From Chrysomallon squamiferum (taxonomy: Eukaryota > Mollusca > Gastropoda > Neomphalida > Peltospiridae), in the NCBI GenBank assembly GCA_012295275.1, contig CM022666.1, forward strand, positions 5,816,058-5,878,057: DNA of 62,000 nucleotides, in the 5' to 3' direction. Both the position numbers and the translations under genes were made by a program. The notes under the pieces are model-generated. The model was not told the DNA's origin. It did not search any database and saw nothing but the letters and a program-made list of their open reading frames with translations. Below are positions 1 through 13,302 of the stretch, piece by piece; the first letter of the stretch is position 1; every line of letters begins with the position of its first letter.

Positions 1-1974
1 TTAAAACATACATATATGTAATACTCACATATATGTAATATACACAGATACATACAGGGATACACAAAATATAGATCTATTCACAAACATGCATGCACAC
101 ACACATGTATGAAATACAAATGCTTCGTCATTTATCACTAATGTAGACAAACTGCAATTTACCTAAATCCAGAAATATTACTTCCATACGACTCAGCACA
201 TTAACAAGCTCAATTTAAATACTAAAACGTGAAGTTGTAACAAGACTGGCTTTCAATTAGAGAAAAATGAGAAAAAATAAATTTAGTACATATCACTTAA
301 ACATATAATCTATTTTTAATTACTTCACTACAGAACTTCATTTTTTTTCTTTTTTTTTTTTTTTTTTTTTTCCAAATGGTTTACATTTTTTTTTTTTTTT
401 CAAATGACTCTTTGGAATGGGAAATTACCCTTTTCCTGGTAACTGAAACATCCATTATCAACTCTCCTGCATCATCAAAATGATTTACTGTAATTTGTAT
501 ATGACAGTGAAATGACCCCATCCCCAAAATAATGACAACAACTATTAAATATTTCATGTATTTGTTTAGTTTTGCTTTTTTTAACATATAATCAAATACA
601 ATTATTAACGATTTCGTTTCATTGCTTGGTAAATGTATGCGCAACCTTTCTGACACTTCTGAATGTAATGGCGATAGTATCAATTAAATGATTATAATAA
701 TGATGATGATGATAATGATGGTGATGATGATAATGATGATGGTTGATTATAATGATAATAATGGTAATGATAATGGTGATGTTAGAAAGAATGATACATA
801 ATGATTCTTTTGGTATGGATTCTAGTATAGTTATCATTAATGACTATTTCTACATTTCTACAGTTTCTAGTAAAATTATCATTAATAAAGACTGTTTGTT
901 TACTGTATGTTTCTAGTATAATAAAGATACAAAGAGAAGAAACCTGATATTAGTTACTCCTACCAAAGAATAGCAAGAAATCTTTTACACACACAAATTT
1001 CAAGTTACGAAAGCATTCCACAGCGCATGATACAAAATTTGGAGCTCTGGTCGGATTGGAAAATGTACCTAAATCAAGGCTTGATCTAGGAATCTTATCA
1101 TACCTCATGACAGAATTTTCATGACTAATCTACTGTAATTTTTACTGGACTGGATTAAGTAATAAAACTAAGATGGTGTAATTAAGAAGAAAACAGGAGT
1201 AAAACATATGATACAACAACAGAACCAAACAATCACAGATAGTTCAGCTTGGACAGAGGCCCTAAGAATGAATGCAAAGCCAAAAGGAAATGAAGCAGAT
1301 ACACAAGAATGGAGAACACAGAGAGTTATGGAAACGATGGAGCCAGCAGGAATAATAAAAAAACAAAAAACAATTAGCAGATGGTTTGAAGTGGTTACTT
1401 GGAAGTTGAAGAGGATTTGAATTTTGATTGCTAGGAAATGAAGAGCAAGAAGTCGTTGTTGCAGTTGTTGTTGTTTTCTGAGGATTGTTAATATTGTGAA
1501 GTGGGATGAAAGAATTGTAAATGAGAGTAACCCTCAGGAAAATCTTCTGTCAGAACAGATGTTACATGGTTTTTTTTGGAAATGTTTTAAACAAAAACAA
1601 AAAACAATTTTGAAGAAATAATACAAAAAAAAATTTCTTTAAACAAATGGCAATGTTTTAGAAAATGTTTCAAAACAAATTAAATTAAAAATAGATATTA
1701 TAATGTAAATATTCCAAACATTAAAATCTTTTGCATATTTATTTATTATTGTTGTGTTGTTGTTGTTGTTATTATCAACAGTTAATATTAACAAAAATTC
1801 TCTAATGGGAATACTACAAGAAAACAAAAAAAACAACTATTCAAAAAAACAAAAACAAAATCTAATTAATCAACAGCAAGACATTTTTTATCACATCAAT
1901 TCCCTAGACAGGAAAACACATACCATTATGTTTGACATAACATCACAGAACAAGGGTTGGAATGGAAAATATCC

Positions 1975-2050
1975 AACTGATGCAACATTTAGGATTGACC
2001 CAGCAACCTAACAAGCGTATAGTGGGCTTTCTATTGAGCTATAATCTATC
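1975..2050 (-). repeat. tRNA-like segment, possible SINE head
   Basis: Read on the minus strand, 2045-1991 gives TATAGCTCAATAGAAAGC, then about 20 nt later GTTGCTGGGTCAATCCT. These resemble an A box (TRGCNNARYNGG) and a B box (GGTTCRANTCC) at a plausible distance. T-rich sequence, a possible SINE tail, follows at about 1860-1815. No cloverleaf was established and the family is unknown. Confidence 0.4.
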
Positions 2051-3000
2051 CTGTCCATAAAACTATTTGTGACATTGAAGACTTAAGTTCATAGGCACTA
2101 AAACTAGTGGAAAGCTTTTGGCTACATGCCAAAAATAAAAGGAAGCACTTAGTTTTTGTTTAGTGGTGGCTATAGACTCTTTTTTTTTTTTCTCTCTCTC
2201 TCTCTCTTTTTTCTCTTTTTTAAATGAAGATGTTACTGTCATAGAATGATTAAGCATCATTTTGAGGAAGAGGGGAAAAGAGATGATTTAAATAAAATTA
2301 TTTAGAGAGTATGAAAGAAAGAAAAAGAAGAAAAACCAAAAAATGAAAAAGAGAGAGAAATAAAACTTAAGAAATGTTGGCATCCATGCTGATATTATGA
2401 GAAAATAATAAGAATTTAACTCATAAAGATAGACAGAAGTAAGAAAAAATGAAAAATGAAAATTATAAAAATAAAAACCTACAATTTGCAAGGAAGAAAA
2501 AGAAAAAAAAAAAAAAGCCTTATCTTAACACTTACAGAAATAAAATAAATGACAAAAGTAGTAAAGAAAGAATGAATGAATGCAATAAAGAAAAATGATA
2601 ATAATAATAAAATGTAATAATAATAATGATGATGATTAGGAGGATAATGATAATGATGATAATAATAAATTAACACAAAAACATAGTAAACAAAAAAGAC
2701 CAAAAAGAAGAAAACAAAATTAAAGAAATATACCTGCAATACTTAGAGAAAAATAAAACTAACATCAAAGCATTGTAAAAGAAGAGAAACAATGAGAAAT
2801 GAAAGAAAAAAGGAGAAAAAAGATGGTATTAAAATGAAAGAAAGAAAAAAAAAAAAAGACTATCACTGGTCTCTGTCAATGTCTGATGTGTAAAAAAAAA
2901 AATTAAAAAATAAAAAAAAAATAAAACTGAAGATAAAAATGTTAAGAGAAAAACATGGGAAGGTCAAGTGGCTGACAGATGAAAGGCATGAAGTGTATCG

Positions 3001-3149
3001 TACAGGTTTGTTAATGTAGTGTTTACACAGTTACCCACCTACACACAGGCATACAGCAGTTATTAACTATACAGAGAGAGTACAGGTTTGTTAATGTAGT
3101 GTTTACACAGTTACCCACCTACACACAGGGCATACAGTAGTTATTAACT

Positions 3150-3161
<12 letters not shown>
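3001..3161. repeat. Tandem duplication of 80 bp
   Basis: TACAGGTTTGTTAATGTAGT starts at 3001 and again at 3081. The copies are almost identical through CACCTACACACAGG and ATACAG(C/T)AGTTATTAACTA. The first copy carries a short GA tract at its end and the second runs into the long GA tract, so the GA microsatellite seems to be part of the duplicated unit. Confidence 0.95.

Positions 3162-3241
<80 letters not shown>
3159..3241. repeat. (GA)n microsatellite, ~82 bp
   Basis: It is an uninterrupted GA tract followed by purine-rich sequence to about 3570. In the glypican transcript it is a (UC)n tract. Confidence 0.98.
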
Positions 3242-3244
<3 letters not shown>

Positions 3245-4797
3245 AGAAATAGAGATTCAAAGAGAGGTAAAAAGATTTTAAAAAAGAGATAGAGAGATGG
3301 AGGGGAGGGTGAGAAAGATGGAGACAGAGAGAGAAACAGAGACAAAAAAAAACATAAAAGAGAGAAAGGGAGAGAGACAGACCAAGAAAGATAGAGACAG
3401 ATACAGAGAGACAGAGCAAGACAGAGAGATACTGATATAGAGAGATAGAGAGTGCAAATACAAGACTTAAGTTTAAGGAATGAAATGAATGAACTGAAAT
3501 AAATTTGAGCACACACAAATACTTTGAAAGAGAAAAAGAAACAGTGAGAAAGACTGTGAGAAAGATAAAACACACACACACACACACACACATGTACACA
3601 CGTACACACACAAATGCACATGCACTCAGTTAGACAGAAATCATGTAACTAATAAATTAATAAATGCTTTACATCAATATTACCCATTGTTTTACCAATA
3701 CACTCCTACCAAAAACAAAGACAGCTTCATTATAAAACATGCAGTAGATGCATAAGCCAAAAAAACAACAAAAAAACCTCTGAATGAATAAAACTCGAAA
3801 ACAAACATGACCAACACAACAATGTGTTTCGTGAAAATGTTGTTAAGTCCATCGCCCCTAGCAACATGGGGGAGGATAAAGCAAATAACTCACAAGTTAA
3901 GTTTGTCTTGTTGAAGTGAGCATGCCTGGAATGGTAAAACTTCAATACATTGTTTGACATGAAGATTTGAAAAAGTATTTTTTGTTACATTCTCTCTCTC
4001 TCTTTGACAAGCTCTGGGAAAAATGCTCTGTGCTATGAATGATGATGATGAAATTTGTTTTGCTCATGCAAGGAGACAGATACTTAGGTTTAAAAACAAA
4101 ACAAAAAATAGTAATAATAGTAACAATGACAACAACAACAACAACAACAACACTCATAATAATTGTCTTCGTGGTAGTAATATATCTTGAACATATTTTG
4201 AACATACTTTTGTCTATGTAAGTATGTGTATGAAATTACAGTAGCAATATTTTTTCTTATGAATAACACTTTTTTTTAAGTGTTAGTTCTTCTGATGTCA
4301 GTGCCTGTCTTAGGCTTAATGTATTTAATTTTGTATGCTTGCAAAATGAATGAAAAAAAATGGATGTTACTGTGTGTGTTTCAGTCCGTGTGTCTGTATT
4401 TGTGAATGTTTGTGTGTGTATGTGTGTGTGTGCGTGTGCATGCACATGTGTGTATCTATGAATGTTATAGTGTGTTTGTGTGTTTCTTTGTATCAGAAAA
4501 TAGGTTGGGGTTTGGGTTTTTTTTTTTGGTTTGTATGTGTGGGTAGTGTGGGTGTTTGTGTGTTTGTGTGTGTCCCTACATCCAAGAATATGTTGGGTTT
4601 TGGGGGTTTGTACATGTGGGTAGTGTGTGTGTTTGTGGTTCTGTGTATCTCTCTAAATACACGTACAGATGTATTTGTGTGTGTGTTGATGTGTCCATTC
4701 ATCCATGCATATTTTCTGTAGTACTCAAGGCTGTCCGGTACTTTCTTAAAATATCTCATCCACATTCATTTTCTCTTTCATCACCTCCTTTCTCCAA

Positions 4798-4859
4798 ACA
4801 ACAGAACTCATGTTAACTACAGAATGTCAGACAACAGAACTCATGTTAACAACAGAATG
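4798..4859. repeat. 33-bp direct duplication next to a donor site
   Basis: ACAACAGAACTCATGTTAAC occurs at 4798 and 4831, each followed by TACAGAATG or AACAGAATG. It lies just inside the intron after the [10 protein letters not shown] exon donor. Confidence 0.93.
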
Positions 4860-4872
4860 ATTTTAAACTTAC

Positions 4873-5003
4873 TTTTGATGAAACCTGGGCACTGTTTTCC
4901 TGAAGATTCATGATGGCATCAGAAATCTTCACATCAATGGGATCAACAACACTTTCAATGTTGAAGGGACCTTCCAAACGATTTGCCAGCATCTTCAAGG
5001 CAT
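4873..5003 (-). CDS. GPC4/6: Glypican exon: [10 protein letters not shown] segment
   Basis: This 131-nt exon has an acceptor reading ttaaattacag and a donor AAA|gtaagt. It enters in phase 1 (at completes an Asp codon with the g left by the previous exon) and leaves in phase 0. Its 43 full codons run [19 protein letters not shown], then [20 protein letters not shown] and VSSK. The motif [19 protein letters not shown] is highly conserved in glypicans, where it forms part of the membrane-distal helical core. No cysteine occurs, as expected. The next exon should begin with a Val codon and FQGC-like sequence, but it lies beyond the left edge. A 33-bp direct duplication (4798-4859) sits 14 nt past the donor. 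Confidence 0.95.
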
Positions 5004-5099
5004 CTGTAATTTAAAAAAAAGATGAGCATGTTACTAAGTTAGTAAATATAAAACTGAACGAAAAAGTAAATATGTGAATGAACATGTAATTCCAATAAA

Positions 5100-5107
5100 T
5101 AACAGAA

Positions 5108-5142
<35 letters not shown>

Positions 5143-5640
5143 ATAGATAAAAGATAAATAAATAAATAAATAAAATAAAAAAATTAATTAATTAATTAAT
5201 TGTAAAAAAGGAAGAAATGAAATAAAATAAAAATATATAATATTTTAAAAACAACTTAAAATTTGTTTATATCATTGTCAGCTTTTATGTTTTTTGTTTC
5301 ATACACATACTCAAATAGGCAGTGTTAATTTTCTATGAAACAAAAACTGTAACTAAAACAAGAAACTAAATTAAAATTGAAATAGTTTTTTAGAACACCA
5401 TTAACAAAATATAATTAAAATAAAAAAATTAAATAAATTTGCAAAAAAAATAATCAAAATAAATAAGATAGAAGTAAATAAATCAATTTTCAAAAATAAA
5501 ATAAAACTAAATATAATAAATTTAAAAAGTAAAATAAAATAGATAAATAAATAAAATAAAATAAAGATAAAGATAAAATAAAATAAAATAATATAAAATA
5601 AAATAAATTCAAATAAATTCAAAAGATACTCAAAAGAAAG
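5100..5640. repeat. AAAT/AATA-rich low-complexity region
   Basis: (AAAT)n runs at 5105-5175, an ATTA run near 5185-5200, and AAAATA/AAATAA repeats at 5400-5640. It lies 100-640 nt upstream of the [10 protein letters not shown] exon acceptor in the transcript. Confidence 0.95.
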
Positions 5641-5939
5641 ATAAAAATAAAATGTCAAAAAATCAATTCAAAATTTGAGCATTCTAAATTGCGTAACAAA
5701 ACCATCTTTTGAATAAATTAAGCTTAATTTATTCATGTTTTCCACACAATTTCAAGGAATAGGATTATTTATTTTCTGCTTATTTCTGCTAGTTTTCCTG
5801 TGAGTAATCGCAATGAGTTGAGTGCAAAAGGTGATGATTAAAGCAAGTTAGATAAATGGGTTCAGTCAGTTCACGATAAGGTGAGTCATATACATGAATG
5901 ATTTCACTGGTGAAAAAAATATATACGATAGGAAAAAAT

Positions 5940-5943
5940 GATG

Positions 5944-5983
<40 letters not shown>

Positions 5984-5993
5984 TAATAAAAAT
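5940..5993. repeat. (AAT)n microsatellite
   Basis: A tract of about 15 AAT units, ending in AAATAATAAAAATT. Confidence 0.95.
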
Positions 5994-6078
5994 TAAAGAT
6001 ATTCTGCTCTTTTGTTAGGTCTGCAAAAATTATTTTTTAAATTATAAATATACTGAGAAGAAGTTACAAATTAATATT

Positions 6079-6082
<4 letters not shown>

Positions 6083-6140
<58 letters not shown>
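6083..6140. repeat. (TC)n microsatellite, 58 bp
   Basis: An uninterrupted TC tract, read as (GA)n in the transcript. Confidence 0.98.
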
Positions 6141-6144
<4 letters not shown>

Positions 6145-6277
6145 GAAATAAATAAAAACAGAGAAACATCAGGTGTAAAATTTAAATAAATAAATAAATA
6201 AATATTATAAAGATATATTAACTGTAGTTGAGATAAGTATTAAACCAAAAAAATCTTAAATTAATAATTTTAATTAT

Positions 6278-6279
<2 letters not shown>

Positions 6280-6328
<49 letters not shown>
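6280..6328. repeat. (CA)n microsatellite, 49 bp
   Basis: An uninterrupted CA tract, read as (UG)n in the transcript. Confidence 0.98.
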
Positions 6329-6329
<1 letters not shown>

Positions 6330-7384
6330 CCTCAAAACTATCATTTCTAAAATGAAATTTTTATATATAGACAGACATCCTTATCAAATATATTAATTTA
6401 CCTCTAACACATGCACATTTTATCTATCTACATATCAAATTAAAATAATAAACAGCTACGGCAACCTCTGTCTAAATATTTATTTAAAAATGTATCTCAG
6501 AAATTCACTTTTTACTTACATCAGATTGGAGAACATTAATGTATGTTAATGCTGCAGTTAATTTTGTGCTTTTAAATTCAAATCTTTTTTCTTTCTTTTT
6601 CTTCTTTCAATATGTTCTTTTTTTTGTTTTTTGTAGTTTTTTGTGATTTTTTTTTTTTATGAATTTAATTTATGATTTAAATTTTTTCTTTATTTAAAAA
6701 CTTGATTTAGTATTTCTATCTTTTACAAAATGCATTTATCAATACATTTTTTTCTTTTAATTTATTAGACATTTTAACATTTAATAATTTTTTTCTCCCT
6801 CTAATTTATAAAGATTTTTTTTTTATTTAAAATTTATTTCATCATTTTAAAATTTATTTCTGTAATTTAAAAGATTATTTATTAATTTTCATTGTTTAAA
6901 CTTTTATTATCACCATTTTATTTATTACTTTAAAAAAAAAAAATAAAAAATAATTTTAACATTTAAGAAATATTCATCGTTTCCAATTTTTAATTTTTTT
7001 TTTTATTTCATTTCATAAATTATCAAATTTTATGGCTTTCTTTTTTTTTTTTTTCATTATTTATTTCATCACATAAATTATCAAATTTTATTTAATATTA
7101 TTTTTTTCCTTATTATAATATTATGACATATTTGAAATTATATTGACCTGTGGGCCATTCCCCAGTCAAATAAAATTGATTTTTCTCAAGTGGTTTTTAT
7201 TCCTACAGATCATAACAGCTCCTATCAAGTTAGATAAATATTTTCACAGCTGACAAGGACTCTTCAGAGTGTCCAGTTTGAAATGTTCTGAGTAAATAAA
7301 TAGCATTCAAGTAGGTCCATTGGAATACTGAGCTTCCTGCCTTTTAATTAAAAAAAATAATAATTTAGAGGCAAATAGATCTTT

Positions 7385-7388
<4 letters not shown>

Positions 7389-7474
<86 letters not shown>
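7389..7474. repeat. (TC)n microsatellite, 86 bp
   Basis: An uninterrupted TC tract. It is complementary in the transcript to the GA-rich block 470 bp away. Confidence 0.98.
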
Positions 7475-7477
<3 letters not shown>

Positions 7478-7943
7478 CACACTTTTTTAAAATTACAACT
7501 AGTAATTTTAGAAAAAAAATCTCTTTCTCTACAGTCAAAACAGCACATACCAATTAATTTTTAAAACTGGAAACTAACCCCATTACAAACTAGTCTTCTA
7601 ATAACTTGGTCTCATTTTCTATACAAAAAAAAAAAAAAACAATTTTTTTTTTTGAAATTTCATTTCAATCTCTCCAACTATAAGCTATGACCCAAATTAT
7701 CAAATAATTTACAGGCCCCACAGAGCTATGCAAGATCATGAAAATATCTGAAATATTTCGCTGTGACATATACAGTGTATGTCACAGTTGACGGCTGTGA
7801 AGAGATAACCGGTGTGTTATTCAATAGGAGAGGTCTGTGGTGACAAAGGTCACAATCAGTTGACTGGCTGGTGACCATCCTGTGTGTCCCCTGTGTCTGC
7901 GAGAACAAGACATTCCACATAGCAGAGATAATATAGATAAAAT

Positions 7944-8358
<415 letters not shown>

Positions 8359-8603
8359 ACATGTGGGAAAAACCAGCAAATAAGCTTTCTTTTATTTAAG
8401 AATACATATTAAACAAGTCTGACATGAAGCACTGAGAGAGAAAATGCTTTGCCATTAGCCTAAGAAGTACTTTTCAATACACATACCACAGCCTTTTAAG
8501 TATTTCCAGTCAGGGACAGTAATGAGACAGACAGAAAATCAGATACTACCAGAAGTCGATCCAAGCTAACCAGAAGCCTGATTAAGCAACAGATTCCAGT
8601 ATG

Positions 8604-8608
<5 letters not shown>

Positions 8609-8644
<36 letters not shown>
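8609..8644. repeat. Poly(A) run, 36 bp
   Basis: It is an uninterrupted A run in otherwise mixed sequence. It could be a retroposon tail, but no body was recognised next to it. Confidence 0.95.
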
Positions 8645-8646
<2 letters not shown>

Positions 8647-8949
8647 TAATAAAAACAAATCTGAAGGATATGAGGGCAAATTGAGGTTTACAGGCAGAAA
8701 TAAACCGATAGAGGATGATAAAGATTATGCCGGGGAAAAAAAGAAAAAGAGAGTGCACGGGCTAAAATTAAACTTCAGTTTTATGACATTAAATAAACTG
8801 AAGCAGATAAAGGAATCGTTTGCCCACTGTTATCAGTCAGTGTTGTAAAGTTTTTGACAGATATGTTTATACTCGTATGTCAGGATCACGCATACTGTTG
8901 TAAAAAAAACAGAAATTACTGCATTTCTTGACTTTCTTCAGATACAAAT

Positions 8950-9060
8950 AGCCACAGTGGTGCAGTTTCGGTGGTTAAGGGAAAGGATTTATGACATGCA
9001 GGTTCAGAGATTGTCCCTCGGCATGTCAGTTGTATGTTCAGTATGTTTCATGAATTTTTA
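8950..9060 (+). repeat. tRNA-like segment, possible degraded SINE
   Basis: CAGTGGTGCAGTTTCGGTGG resembles an A box and GCAGGTTCAGAGATTGTCCC resembles a B box, about 45 nt apart. A T-rich tail follows at 9055-9085. No target-site duplication was identified. Confidence 0.35.
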
Positions 9061-9236
9061 TTTTTTATTATTTATTTTTTTTTCAAATAAATAAGTTTTT
9101 AACACACTGATATTGTTTTTTTTTAATTGTGTTTCCAGGATAAGAGTAATTGAATCTTTTGTGGATTAAATAAAATTATTTATCATAATCATATTCAAGT
9201 TTGTTTTTTTGGTTGTATTTTTTTTGAAGGTATGTA

Positions 9237-9256
9237 TATTATTATTATTTTTACTT

Positions 9257-9306
<50 letters not shown>
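9237..9306. repeat. (ATT)n microsatellite
   Basis: ATT units run almost uninterrupted from about 9258 to 9306, with imperfect units before. A (CAAA)n tract lies further on at 9448-9472. Confidence 0.95.
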
Positions 9307-9308
<2 letters not shown>

Positions 9309-9814
9309 TGCATAAAGTAACTAAAAACTTTTCTAATATACCACCATGATAATAACTGTAACATGCAAATAAAACTATACAAATTATCTTTTTAATCTAA
9401 AACACCCAAATAAAAATATTTCTAATACAACACCATTATATCAAACAAACAAACAAACAAACAAACAAACATATAAAATACCTAGAACACAAACAAACAA
9501 AATTAAAAAAAAAAAAAAAAAACATTTCTATCACTATACAACAGTTAAAAAAAAATCCCATGGATTATTCAGCTACAGAATGGATGAAAACGAATCAATT
9601 TTTCAAGACAGAAATTTCACTGAGCACTTTAGGCTTAATAATAATGAACACAATTTAAAGCAAAGTCCATTTGTTTGTGTCTTTATTGATCTTCCACGGT
9701 GTCAACGTCTTGTCAAATTTTTTGTCTTGGCATCGTCAGCTACACAGCCCGTGAGTCATCCTTGCTTTGTGATCACTGAAACGTGGAGCATTTTCGCCAG
9801 AATTATCTGTGATC

Positions 9815-10270
9815 ATTTTAAAACATTTTTCGCAAGTTTATGGTTTTGGAATTTTTCAAATTTTTCAATCACTTTTGTGCTGTTTTATGTTGTTTACTGT
9901 TACACTGTTCATTTTCCGAGAATTATTATAATTTTTTTTTTTTTTTTTTTTTTTTTTTCCTTTTTAGGTTTATTATTATACAGTTTAATTTTCTAAGAAT
10001 TTTTATAATTTTTTTTTTAAAACATTTTCCAGAAGCTTATGTTTTTGGATTTTCAAATTTTTTTTCAATCACTTTTTGTTGTTTTTGTTGTTTATTGTAC
10101 ATTGTTCATTTTCTGAAAAATATTATAATTATTTTTCTATCACTTTATTTTGTAATTATTTTTAAAGCAGTTCATGAACTTTCTGTTGTTTTTTCTATTA
10201 ATTATATATTGTTTTCAATTATTTTTTTTTTTTTATTTTTTATTATTAATTTTTGTTTTTATAATTAACA
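9815..10270. repeat. Diverged duplication of a T-rich ~199-bp block
   Basis: AAAACATTTTTCGCAAGTTT near 9820 reappears as AAAACATTTTCCAGAAGCTT near 10019. In each copy it is followed by TTTTGGA, TTTTTCAAT-CACTTTT, TGTTGTTTA and TTCATTTTC-GA-AA-TATTATAAT. A third, weaker partial copy follows to about 10270. Confidence 0.75.
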
Positions 10271-11104
10271 TACTTTGTTTTAGTTTTAATGCATTGCCAA
10301 TATTTTTATTATATTATTAAGTTATAAAATATTTTTTCATTTCAGATTCAATTCCATATTCTTTCCAGCCAAAGCATTAGAAACCTCCAAACTTCCTTTC
10401 ATTGTTTCCTCAATTATTTTAATTTTGTAAAAGAATCTTTTATTTATTTATTTTTTGTTTTTTTCCAAATTAATATAAAAATTCAAATGCTATTAAATAC
10501 ACTATCAATATTATCTTCTGTCCAAAACCCTACTCTATTCTATTTCTGTATTAAAAGTTCAGATCTTTTTTGTTTTATTTATAAAGTGCAATAAAACTCA
10601 ATTTTATTTTGATTTTATTCTTGTTCCACCCAAAAACACACCTTCACTTTTATCCTCTGTCATTCATTGGAAATGCCTATCTCCATAAACCTTTCTTCTT
10701 TTTCTGTCTTCTTTTAGTTGCTATAAATATTTTAAACAAATTATTCTGAATTCAGTCAATGATAATTTCTGTACCAGAAGAAAGAAAGAAAAAAAAAAAA
10801 AAAGAAACTGAAAGAGAAAGAAAGAAGAAAAAAAAAGAACATCATGTACTCCATTATTTAATTTAAAAAATGTATATGTACATTTTTTAACATTCATACA
10901 ATATTTCTAAAGAAAATATTTTCAAGATAAATATAATTTAAATTTTCCATTTTTCTGTACACTCCTCATTCCAAACTTCATAATAAAAAATTCATAAATT
11001 TTAAATATTAAAAAGTAGAAATTGCTTGTTAATATTTGTTGAAATGTTTTGCAAAAATAGTTATTTTATTTATGTACAAATTAATTCACCCATACACTAA
11101 CATA

Positions 11105-11117
11105 ACTACACACACAA

Positions 11118-11162
<45 letters not shown>

Positions 11163-11215
11163 GGCACACACACACACACACACACAAACACATACTCAAG
11201 TACACCCACATAAAC
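11105..11215. repeat. CA-rich microsatellite
   Basis: Two CA runs (about 11120-11158 and 11165-11187) separated by TTGAGG, with looser CA sequence around. Confidence 0.95.
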
Positions 11216-11607
11216 TCACATCTTTAATAAATAATAAATAAATAATAACTAAATAAAATTAAAATGCATATAAAAATTCTATAGAAACTACTTTGAAATG
11301 ATCAAAAAGACATCCACAATATAGAACCTAATTTCCATAAACAAAATTTCAAAAAGAAAAAAAAAAAAAACGTTAAAAAAAAAAATCATTTTGAAATTAA
11401 CAAAAAAGCAAACCCAGTTCCACATGGAGTATTTTGAAATTAACAAAAGCAAACCCAGTCTTCTTTCCATCCACCCTAAACCACACTTTCCACAAAACAG
11501 ATCTTTTTATTCTTTTTTTTAGAAATTATCCAAAAAAAACCCACCCAACACCATCAACCCCCATTTCCCTTCCACTCTCTATCTAATCCAATTTTCCATA
11601 AACACTT

Positions 11608-11641
<34 letters not shown>

Positions 11642-12079
11642 TTTATTAATAACATTATTTCGTATTAAAAATTCAAACCCTGTGTGTTGTGAATTTAATT
11701 TCAATTTCATTTGGAGTCGCCTCAATACAACTCTGCAACATAATGACATAAGTCCATTCACTGGGCTGCCAACTTGGGCTTAATGCGACACCCATTTCTT
11801 ATTCAGGGTATTCATCCCTTGCAAACACGTTGTCGTCGCCGATGTGATAAATTAGTCTTAGGTCAACACAAAGGTGACCTGCCGAGCCCAAATAAAAGGC
11901 GAGTGGAGTCAGGGGACTGTGAAACAAGCCCCAGTCACAAAGCCACTGCGATATTATCCTTCTTTCATTCACTACCCCCTGGTTGTTACTGGGGTGGAGG
12001 AATGCAGAGAGAACGAAGGTAAAGGGTGTTTTTTCTCACAGCGGTGCGGTAATAAGTGCAAAATGGAGTATTGCGTGAA

Positions 12080-12195
12080 GCTCGTATGTCTACATACAGA
12101 CTCATTTGTATATCTGTAATTTATATATATATATCTACATACAGATTCATTTGTATATGTGTATCTGTGTATATATATATATATATATATATAAA
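12080..12195. repeat. Short direct repeat with (TA)n tracts
   Basis: CTACATACAGACTCATTTGT near 12090 is repeated as CTACATACAGATTCATTTGT near 12135, about 45 bp apart. AT tracts lie at about 12121-12133 and 12171-12193. Confidence 0.85.
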
Positions 12196-12859
12196 ACACA
12201 TACATCATGTACCCATATACACATGTATGCACAGATATGCACACACATTCATGTAAACAAATTAAATAAGTTAAATATATCATATATGTAATGTATGACT
12301 TAAAAACATGTATACCAACTATTTACATATTTAAACAAAAAAATATAAAATCAATAATTATATACTATCTCTCTCCACTATTTTCCCTTGCACCCCCCTA
12401 TACATTGATAATTATATTCTCTCTCTCTCTTCTTATTTCACACACACACTCAAACACTCACCTAGCCATGTCATATTCATGTACATTTACTTGAACCAAC
12501 ATATATATTTAAAAACTTGAAAGATGAATTATGAAAACATTCCATCTTAATAGAAAAAAAAAAGGTCTGTTTTTTATTTTTCTTCTTCATATTTTGAATA
12601 TACAGCTTTCCAAAAGGTGTTAAAAAATTAGCCAAATCAAAGTAGGGTTGCACTAACACTGAACTCAAAAAAATATTTTTCTCAACTGGAAAAGATCCAC
12701 AGATAAGCAACCATCTGCTTGAAAAACATCATCATCTTCATCATCTTCATTGTTGTTGTCATTGTGGTATCACATGACACCAGCCTGGTACTACATAACA
12801 TGCAACATGCACTTTAGATTCCTAGAGTGTTAAGTGGATGGAGAGAAGAAGTGCAGAGG

Positions 12860-13000
12860 TTTTAATAAATAAATAAATAAATAAATAAATATTAAATAAA
12901 TATTAAATAAATAAATAAATAAATAATTACAATAAATAAATAAATAAATAAATAACAAAATAAATATCAAAATAAATAAATTGATAAATAAATAACAAGA
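12860..13000. repeat. (AAAT)n microsatellite region
   Basis: AAAT tetranucleotide runs with short interruptions across about 140 bp. Confidence 0.96.
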
Positions 13001-13125
13001 ATTTGAGTTCTGTTATTACGTAGCCTATGTACATCATTTGTAATTGAAAGATATTTTTTCACACACATAGTAAATAATGATAATGCTCTATCAGTCTGTG
13101 ATGGTTCCATTTCTAATTAAGAATC

Positions 13126-13128
<3 letters not shown>

Positions 13129-13193
<65 letters not shown>

Positions 13194-13246
13194 CTAAAAA
13201 TCTTATCACTCATTTCTTTAATTCTTTTTAAAATATTTCTAGAATG

Positions 13247-13299
<53 letters not shown>
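13129..13299. repeat. (TC)n and (AC)n compound microsatellite
   Basis: A TC tract at 13129-13190 and an AC tract at 13249-13299 are separated by 58 bp of mixed sequence. Purine-rich AGAG follows. Confidence 0.97.

Positions 13300-13302
<3 letters not shown>

Larger units (their letters stand above)
1..4872 (-). other. Partial intron downstream of the last visible glypican exon
   Basis: It continues past the left edge. It contains T runs at 340-400, a GAT/AAT-rich tract at 690-780, AG/A-rich sequence at 2290-2950, a tandem 80-bp duplication with a GA tract at 3001-3241, a purine-rich tail to 3570, CA repeats near 3571 and a GT-rich segment at 4365-4690. The segment at 900-1620 shows no repeat or gene that I can name. 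Confidence 0.8.

Noticed and set aside
1208-1420. 70-codon plus-strand frame.
   Set aside because: Short, A-rich, no recognised motif and antisense to the gene.
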